Assembly (NCBI GenBank): GCA_020310875.1
Contig: CM035423.1
Location: forward strand, 115,147,917-115,211,916
Direction of reading: 5' to 3'
DNA: 64,000 nt
Source: Ceratopteris richardii
Taxonomy: Eukaryota; Streptophyta; Polypodiopsida; Polypodiales; Pteridaceae
Notes under the pieces: generated by a model
Told to the model about the DNA's origin: nothing
Seen by the model: the letters and a program-made list of their open reading frames with translations, nothing else
The model's database searches: none
Translations under genes and position numbers: made by a program
Shown here: positions 56,083 to 64,000 of the stretch, in pieces
Numbering within the stretch: the first letter of the stretch is position 1
Layout of the letters: the number at the start of each line of letters is the position of its first letter

Positions 56083-56649
56083 TTGCTCAAAAGAAAGGGA
56101 AAGATTTGTGTGTCAAATTCCCAAGAAGGGAAGTTTAGAAAAGAGGTTATTTTCGAGAACCACTATGTACCTTGTGCAAGACATCCTCGTATTGAGAAAA
56201 CTTTGCAGTTGATCAGACGTACTTTTTGGTGGCCAAAGATGGTCAGAGATGTAAAGAATTTTGTAAGTCAATGTTTTAAATGTTAGGTTAATGAAGCAGA
56301 GAGGATTAATCCTCCATGTGTGCTACAGCCATTAGAGATACCACAGTATTGTTGGGATAGTATTTCCATGGACTTCATAATTGGTTTACCTAGGATACCA
56401 CGACAAAAGAATAATATTCTTGTAGTGTTTGATCGTTTGAGTAAAATGGCACACTTTATCCCTACAAAGGGATCAGTGAGCGCAAGTCGCAGAACTATTT
56501 ATTTAGAATATTTTTAGACTGCATGGTCTACCTAGATCTATAGTTTCAGACAGGGATCCCAGGTTCATGGGAAATTTTTAGAAACATGTGTTCAATAAGC
56601 TTCAAGTTCACCTCAAGATGAGTAGTGGAGAGCATCCACAGACAGACGC
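56083..56649 (+). pseudogene. Element F integrase start
   Basis: The zinc-binding part (HYVPCARHPRIEKTLQLIRR, TFWWPKMVRDVKNFVSQCFK) and the start of the catalytic core (WDSISMDFIIGLPRIPRQKN, NILVVFDRLSKMAHFIPTKG) can be read. B2 begins inside the core near a GEHPQTDA-like stretch. Confidence 0.82.
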
Positions 56650-57209
56650 TGTTGAGAGCAGTATGGGCACCCAAGGACTGACTAGACAAGGAAGCCAGCG
56701 GAGAGAGTCAGAGCGAGGTGAAGGATTAAGTAGAAAAAGCAGTCGACGCAAATCTGGCAGATAGGCCCTTCAAATTTTTCCAAATCAACATCTTTATAAC
56801 AGTGATTCTTATCACTAACAATCATTGTAAATACCATTTCATATTTTTGTAGCTCCATCCGTTTAAGCCCTCAAATTGGCCCTGGAACCTAATTTTTAAC
56901 TAGGCCGGACACTAGGTCTGGACAGGGCCAAAACCTAGTCAAAAACTATAAATAGAGCTAGAGAGCTCATTTTTGAGGGTAGATTGTAATGGAAATGAAC
57001 TTGTAAGAGCTTTTTGAACGTAATCTAAGAACTCCATTGCTTCTCACTCTTTGTCTTGCCGTGTGTGCACGTGTGTGTGTGTATGTGTGTGCATGTTTGT
57101 GTGCTTCTCACTCACGCACTTGTGCCTCCACTTGCTCGAGGTCTTCATACCATCCTCACGTCTTCCCGGATTGACATTAAAGGAGGTGCTACTCATCACT
57201 GAGCTACAC
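56650..57209 (+). repeat. 5' LTR of element B2
   Basis: It runs TGTTGAGAGCAG to GAGCTACA and is 560 bp, shorter than the B LTRs. TATA box at 56947-56955. Confidence 0.95.
56947..56955 (+). promoter_or_regulatory. TATA box in B2 LTR
   Basis: TATAAATAG followed by AGCTAGAGAGCTC, at the same place as in B. Confidence 0.5.
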
Positions 57210-57217
57210 CAAATTTT

Positions 57218-57235
57218 GGCGCCGTTGCCGGGGAT
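57218..57235 (+). other. Primer binding site of element B2
   Basis: TGGCGCCGTTGCCGGGGA, the unaltered Athila-type site (reported as tRNA-Asp), 8 bp after the LTR. Confidence 0.87.
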
Positions 57236-57980
57236 CGAGCTTTGAGGATGAGCGTGTGATGGTAAGACGTAGAGTTGAGACGTTGGCGTCGTAGGTAATT
57301 TCTTTACTCTTCTTGTTTTTCTCTTCCTTACCTCACCACCATCATCACCATCATCATCCTCACCATCTCCCACCTCCATCTCCATCATCGCAAAAATTTC
57401 AGTTTTTTGATCATATCACCTTCCCCACCTCATTCCACTTGTGAGAGAGAGCGAGAGAGCGATATTGTGTGCATTTTTTTTGCATGTTTGTTGAGTTTCT
57501 TGCAGGTTCCAGCAGCATCATCCCCTCCAGCACGTTGCGCAGGTCCAGTAAGAGCACTTGAGGGCATTCTAAGCAAGAGTAAGTGCAAGCTTGGGAACAC
57601 ACGTCCTGGGCACACTAGGGCAACAACACAAGGAAAGAAACTCAAGGTTGGAAAATCCTCAACTCCCTTTGTCAATTCCTAGCTTAGGCTAAGAACGACT
57701 AGTGCTAGGAGTAAGTCAGGGCAACGATAGGCATAAATCAAGTTGAAGACTACCTATGCACTCAAGTTCAAGATTAAACACAATCTCTTTGTGATGCAAT
57801 AACCTTAAAGGAAAGAATCTAACGTGGAACGATCAACTTACAGTGCAAAAATTAACTCAAATATTCCTGACGACGTGATTTCTGACTAGAGCATAAACAC
57901 GATAATCGACTAAAAAAGAATCAAGTGACTGATACAAAAGAACTCAGCAATGAGGTTGTACTTGGGCAAATTTGGGCTAT
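57236..57980 (+). other. Untranslated leader of element B2
   Basis: Colinear with the B leader at both ends but about 0.86 kb shorter; the B segment with the CCATCGCGAT repeats has no counterpart. It has a (CAT)n stretch near 57340-57385 and GAGAGAGCGAGAGAGCGA near 57443. No gene seen. Confidence 0.7.
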
Positions 57981-57989
57981 TCAATTAGG

Positions 57990-60900
57990 CTTATGAACCT
58001 TAGATCAGGGCGACATCTAGGGAGAGATAGACAAAGTCTTAGGTCTTCAGAGGCTAGTGTCAACCACACTGCTAGGTCTTGGGCCCAGTAGTTGAGCCAC
58101 CACTCATACTACCCTAGCTCTGAGACTAGTGAATCAGAGATGTCTCAAGGCATGGACCGACCTACGGGAAGTTCAGGAGTGCCATACTTGCACAGGGTAG
58201 AAGGCCCGTACAAGACGCAGCTGGAATACCTTAGGACCAACCGATTAGGTGCTAGCATCTATGAGGATGGTTTAGGAAGATCCGTGGTCCAGATTAAAAA
58301 CCTTGACCAATCCATAGGACTAGAGCACCCAGCTGTCAAGTTTGAAAACGGAGCATACTTGGACAAAGAAGGAACCATATACGTAGTCACCAGTCACCCA
58401 GATAGGACAGACAAATTTGGGAATGTGATCTCAGAAGCGGATTTAGGTGACCTGGAGCAAGGAAACATGGGCGAAGAACCTAGGACCCCTCGAGGGAAAT
58501 CTGTTCTTACTAGAATCCTCAATCCCGAGTGGGTTCCCCAAGACAACAAGAGTATAGATCTGCTTCTGAACCGAGAGACTGATGAAGCCTTTTGGAGGTA
58601 TAAATCTGATCGACCAAATGATATAGGAACAATCATGATCTATGAGTTTAAAGATCCAGATAGCCCAGGCAGAGTGACCTACTTAGATCACGCTTCAGAG
58701 AGGATCTTTGTGGTTACAGAACATGATAGGCATGCTTACACTTGGAAGGGTGAATTCGTTTTCCCCCAACCAAGATCGAATGTGTCCTATGGTCACCCTG
58801 GAGCTGGAACATCCCAAGCTCATGGAACTCAAAGAGACAGAAGTAGAGATAGGCCAGAAGTAAGCTTTGCCAACCCAGGGGGCAGAGAAAGAACGAGGAC
58901 GGAAACAAACAGAGTAGAACCTAAGGTACTTAGAGCTCCCAGGAATCAAAGACATGTGGATGAGTTCCCTCTACCACAACCTAGAGAGCACACAAGGACT
59001 TTGAGACCGACTCAGCTAGTCAAGTCCATGAAAAACTACTTCGATGGCACTGGAGATCCATACGATCATGTGGCTGAGTTTAGGCAAGTCTTGTGAGCTG
59101 AACAAGTGGAGGATCTATTCACACAGTACAATGCCTTTGGTCTAACCCTTAGGAACACAGCCCTTACGTGGTTTCAACCGTTGAATGAGAGACAATTCAG
59201 GAGTATAGACCAACTCCTAGAGGCTTTCATTATTGAATTCTCTAAGAGTGGCATAAGACATAATACCTCCTCGCTGATTCACAGCTTCAAGCAAACCCCT
59301 CAAGAGAGCGTGAGACTTGTAGGAAGAAGATTTAGGCAATTTCTAGAGAGATGTCCCATCCCTGAGTTACCCACACCAGCCAAACAAGTGGCTCTGTTCC
59401 TGGATGGATTGCTAAGTACCAAATTGAGGTTATATGTGTACTTGAAGGACCCTATGACCATTGAAGAGTGTGTACGCATGTGCATTGACATTGAGGATAA
59501 CCTAGGGGAGGAGTTAGAGCTTTCCAAGATATACAAAGATTCAGATAGTGCCTCTAGCCTCTCTTCCACGCAATCCACATCAATTGAGGAACTCGCTGAG
59601 AAAGTGGCACAAAAACTAGGTGTCTCTAGCAAACAAATCCCAAGGTTTGCCCCAGTAAAAAGATGTTATACTTGTGGGGGTGACCATATGGCGAATGTAT
59701 GTCCCATTATGGCTCAACCCCAAGTGAATCCCAGTAGCCAATACTGCACCATAGAACGGAGATACACTAATCACACAACACAAGACTGCCCATACAACAA
59801 GCAGGCGGTTAGGCAACCCTACCCTCAGCCATACCCTCAGCAGGGAAGATACCAGAATCAGTACCCACCGCAGTAGTATGCTAGGCCTCAACAAACCTAC
59901 CAACCACAGTACCAAAACCAACAAAGGCCTCAGCCTGTGTTAGCACAACAACCCCCTGCCCCAGCTAATGTGATCCCAGTAAAATATGCAGCTGCAGAAG
60001 AGAACCTGAATAGAGCTATAGTCCCTGTAACACCATTGCTTTCTGAAAGTGACCCGAGTGACCATAGCTTTGATTCGACGCATATTGATAGCCCCCAGGC
60101 CTACTACATGCAATCTCCGGAACATGGTGAGTCCTATTACAGTGAAGAGCCAAATGAACCTAGTTGGGAGTCAGATTACACAAACTTCATGTATGCAAAC
60201 CCCAACCCTAGACCTCAACCTAGGCAAGTAAGACCTCCATTCCCTAGAGGACCATGCTACAGATGTCACGGAAATCATCTCATTCGTGATTGTCCCGTGC
60301 CTCCACCTACACAACCCCAGTCAGTGATGATCCAGGGCTTTTGCCAAGAGTGTGGAAAGGAGCATCTCTTACGAGACTGCCCTAAGAATCCTAATAATAT
60401 GCCAAAAGTCACTCCTATTAACGTTATTGGGTTAGTGGTAGATTCCACAGGGAGTGTGACTTCCACTGCACCAGTACAAGTAATACTAGAGATGTTAGTG
60501 AAACGGAGAGCATGACAAAGAATAGGACTAGAGCTCGGAAAGATAGTCGTGAAAGAATGAAAAGGCAATGGGCAAAAAGGATGAGTGAACTCGAGGAAAG
60601 CCTCAGAGAAACAAAGGCCAGGATAACTGAACTCACATCTCAAACTCCCTCTCACACTACCCCACCTCCACCATTCCCAACTCCATCCGACCCGCCACCT
60701 TCCAACCCGCCTCACCTAATTCCACCACCCTCTAGAGTAGGATCAGTCCTAGCAGATCCCACTCCCGAGGACCTTAATATGATGCTTAAAGCATATCAGG
60801 CCAGAATCCAAGAAGGGCCAAACGTAACTGATCATGAAAAGTGTTACCCTAGAGCAGAACTAGAGCTAGAACGAACCAAAATTTGTGCTAAGATGGTGGA

Positions 60901-61640
60901 ATTGGCTCAGACCATGTTTGAAGCCAGTCGCCTCTTTAACATCTCTAGTTCAGCAAAGACACAATTGCACTTTGATGGATTGTTAGAAAGAATAGAGAAG
61001 CTAATTGCACAATCAGAAAAGGAACCCGCCTCTCAAGATAAGGACAAGGCAAGTGAAAGAGCAGGTCTTCCTGCCCAAGAAGCATATGTGCATGAAGCCT
61101 ATGTGCCTAACTCTATGGAGCCAGACACATCATCTTCTCTGAATCGGTTCACACCAGAATTCTTACGAGAGATTCAAGAAGACAAATGGGCTAAAGAAAG
61201 TGAAGTCCCTCCTCCTATTGAACTTGTGGATGATGCACATGACCAATTCCCACAAGACATCCCCTCCATTTATGAGGAGCAGGAGAGCACCCACTCTCAG
61301 GAAAGACTAGACTTTGAGTCTAATTCTTTACAAGAATTACCCCACTTCACAGGCCCATGGGAAGCTAAGTCTACTTGTATGAGAGCACCCACGGTCATGG
61401 TAAGAAACGAAGACTCGATCATACCTAAGAACACAGAGGTAGTGAAAAACACTAAAGTACAGTGCAACCTCACCTTAGAAGAGCTACTCAAAGTAAGGCC
61501 AGAGCTATCGAAACATGTAGCCAAACAAGTACCAGAGATAGCAAAACCTCGTTCCCAGGTAGGATCCCAGAGAACAGTGCCAGAAATACCATTGGACAAG
61601 ATAGGAGACATGAGTGAGGGCGAAGAGGGAAACACATATC
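57990..61640 (+). pseudogene. Element B2 gag region
   Basis: Same domain order as B gag: N-terminal region (MNLRSGRH-like start near 57990), gag core near 59020-59500, zinc knuckles (CYTCGGDHMANVC, CYRCHGNHLIRDC, CQECGKEHLLRDC), basic region, and Pro-rich and acidic linkers. A few breaks. Confidence 0.85.
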
Positions 61641-61649
61641 TTCCTATCA

Positions 61650-61945
61650 CCCATCAAGGATACACCACCAAGGCCATTCTAGACTCAAGCGCAGGTGTTG
61701 CAATTGCTACCACTTCCCTATGGCAGCGTTGGGGCAAGCCAGCACTCAGGCCCACAAGGATGAAATTGCAAATGGCCGATGGTCACATAGAGAGACCCCT
61801 AGGGTTGTTAGAAGGAATAACTCTCACCACCTGTGGTGTTGAGTTTGAGCACACATTTGCTATATGTGATTTTAGCAAAAATCATGCCTATGAGATGATT
61901 TTGGGAAGACCCTTTATGCGACAGTTGCAAGTGGTACAGGATTGG
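61650..61945 (+). pseudogene. Element B2 protease region
   Basis: Retropepsin matching the first protease of B (KAILDSSAGVAIATT region near 61675; MILGRPFM near 61895). Confidence 0.75.
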
Positions 61946-61949
61946 GGAA

Positions 61950-64000
61950 CCAATTCTTTGTACCTGCAACACTTAGGTGTTACAACCAAAGTGAATCTCA
62001 AAGATTACTCTCATAGAGATGTCCCTCCTATCCAATGGAATCCCATCCATAGAGCCAAAGATGATACAGAATCGGTGCATTCCATAGGGTCAGGATCCTC
62101 ATGGATGCATGAAGACACCCACTTATGGATGTGCAAAGTAGCAGTAGAAGAAGAGAAGAGAGAAGAAGCCAGAGAGATAGGTGCAAAAGAAACACATAGA
62201 TCAATTCAAGACCCAGCCTATGCGCCTGTAGTTTTTCCTAACGAAGAATTTGAACCCCACGGCTGGGCAGAAATCCTAGCAACAATGGATGTAGCCATAA
62301 ATGAAGAACAATGGACACCTCACTGTGATGGCTATGACATTTCAGTCTTCTCCATAGAGCCAATCATGGGAGAGGCAGTTCTAGAAGAATGCAAACCTAG
62401 CCCTGATGCATTTGAAGATGCGAGCGACTCCGATCTAGATTCAATCATTATGGATCCACCTTTTGCATCAGATGAAGAATATTTCTATGAAGTAGAATTT
62501 CAACCCCAAAGGCACAGAGAGCTTACAAATGATGTAAGGCTAGCCACACAAGTGACCCCGAAGGAAGAAGGGAAGAAAAGAAAGAAGAGAGCAGTCACAC
62601 CAGAAGAGGAAGAATCTTTGTTTGAGGTCTCGGAAAACTTTAAAAAGTATGAGATAGATGACAGAAGAGTCATGATCAGAATGCCTAAACGAGAGGCACA
62701 ATCAGGAGAGGCCTATGATAACAAAGAAACCACCAAAAAAATAGTAGTGGCCCTAGAAGAAGGAGAGGAGAGATGCACGTACATAGGCCATGACCTAACA
62801 GAGGAAGAAGAGCATGCATTAATAGCCTTGCTAAGAGAATACAGAGATGTGTTCGCTTGGAGTTACAAGGATTTGAAGGGTGTTGATCCAGACATATGCT
62901 CACACACTATCCCCATGACCTCAGATGCTAGGCCCTCTAAGCAAAAGCCATACACATACAATGACAACTATGCGGCCAAGATCAAGGAAGAGATAGATAG
63001 ACTGGTTGAAGCTGGATTCATCTATGAAATTGAGCATACTGAGTGGGTATCCCCCATTGTAGTGGTGCCCAAGAAAAATGGAAAGCTGTGTGTGTGCATT
63101 AACTTGAAGAAGGTTAATGCAGCCACAATTCGAGATAACTATCCGCTTCCTATCACAGAGCATCTCTTAGAAAGAGTAGCAGGCAAAGAAGTGTACAGCT
63201 TCCTCGATGGATTTTTGGGCTACAATCAAGTAGCCATAGCTCTAGAAGATCAGCATAAGACGGCATTTGCCACTGAATGGGGCATTTTTGCCTTTAGAGT
63301 AATGCCATTTGGGCTTACCAATGCAGCAGCTACCTTCCAAAGGCTGATGTGCCATGTGTTTAAAGAGTTCCTGAGGAAGAACTTAGAAGTCTATGTTGAT
63401 GATCTTTGTGCTCATTCCAACATTAGGCAAACCCATATCCCTGAACTCAAACAAATCTTTGACAAATGTAGAGAATATCAGGTCTGCTTGAACCCAGAAA
63501 AGTGTGTGTTCATGGTTAGGCAAGGCAAGATTCTAGGACACATAGTGTCAAAGAATGGCATATCCACTGATGAAGAAAAAGTGAGAGCCATAGCCGAGTT
63601 ACCTAGGCCAAAGAATGTCAAGGAAGTACAAGCTTTCATGGGGCATTGTGGTTATTACCGACAGTTTATACACATGTATGCCATCATAGCAAAGCCTCTG
63701 TATGGACTTTTGACTAACTTTGAGTGGACTGATGAATGTGAGAATTCCTTCAATGAGCTTAAACGAAGATTATGTTCAGCACCAATCTTGACCACACCAG
63801 ATTGGAATAAGCCATTCCATGTCCACGTGGATGCATCCAATTATGCTATTGGGTGTGTACTCGTGCAACCTACCGGTGAAGGTAATATGGATCTTCCAAT
63901 TGCCTATGCTAGTAGACAGTTGAATGCAGCTGAACGAAATTATACCACTACGGAGAGAGAAGGACTAGGCATGGTATATGCAGTTAAAAAGTTTAGACAT
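61950..64000 (+). pseudogene. Element B2 pol: linker, RT and start of RNase H
   Basis: The acidic linker runs to about 62985. RT follows with VSPIVVVPKKNGKLCVCINL, AFRVMPFGLTNAAATFQRLM and YVDD near 63390. RNase H starts near 63790 (PFHVHVDASNYAIGCVL) and continues past the window end. The integrase and the duplicated zinc module, if present, lie outside. Confidence 0.88.

Larger units (their letters stand above)
52874..56649 (+). mobile_element. Decayed Ty3/gypsy element F, cut by B2
   Basis: The order gag, zinc knuckle, protease, RT, RNase H, start of integrase shows a gypsy element on the plus strand. RT and gag style (WWRKIEQDKTKHATWAQFEV, RQSYQMSLEEEVEVCRTVEE) is of the chromovirus type, but the integrase end where a chromodomain would sit is lost to view behind B2. 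Several breaks. It is older than B2. Confidence 0.85.
56650..64000 (+). mobile_element. Athila-like element B2, second copy of family B (runs off the window)
   Basis: It starts at an LTR of the B family inside the integrase of F and continues through leader, gag, protease, acidic linker, RT and RNase H to the window end. It is closely similar to B throughout but has no C insertion, so it shows the undisturbed gag-to-RT junction (about 61930-61990). Its leader lacks the palindromic minisatellite. The coding region has a few breaks. Its 3' LTR is outside, so its age cannot be read here. Confidence 0.95.

Overview
The window is land-plant nuclear DNA made almost entirely of LTR retrotransposons. 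I found no host gene, tRNA or rRNA gene. Support for a plant: Ty1/copia elements primed from initiator tRNA-Met, chromodomain-less Ty3/gypsy elements of the Athila/Tat branch with extra 3' ORFs, a further gypsy element with chromovirus-like reverse transcriptase, and deep nesting. This pattern fits a large, repeat-rich genome (conifer, fern, lycophyte or large angiosperm); the sequence alone does not say which.

Layout. 1-1306: 3' end and LTR of an Athila-like element (A0). 2134-7120: copia element (Co1) with 230-bp LTRs and an exceptional 16-bp target duplication. 7137-9360: anonymous AT-rich DNA. 9361-11350: 5'-truncated relative of Co1. 12092-50160: a four-level nest. Decayed copia E (+) is split by copia D (-, LTRs 12357-13411 and 46615-47668). 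D is split by a very large Athila-like element B (+, LTRs 16126-16770 and 44467-45100, TSD CATAT). B is split by a second gypsy element C (-, LTRs 22413-23524 and 33584-34695). 50170-52873: gene-free, with GA and TA microsatellites. 52874-56649: decayed gypsy element F, interrupted at 56650 by B2, a second copy of the B family that runs off the window.

By-eye LTR divergence follows the nesting order: D about 6%, Co1 about 4%, B about 0.8%, C about 1.2%. C must be younger than B, so the small B/C inversion is sampling noise or unequal rates.

The most unusual biology is in family B, about 16.7 kb without C. Its integrase has two tandem H2C2 zinc modules with identical spacing. A second retropepsin-like domain lies after the integrase. 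The gag has several zinc knuckles, three of them with CX2CX3HX4C spacing. The leader carries eleven near-palindromic CCATCGCGAT repeats. A 3' gene block encodes helical, proline-rich and coiled-coil proteins with no visible signal peptide or membrane segment. C has a comparable 3' block of its own.
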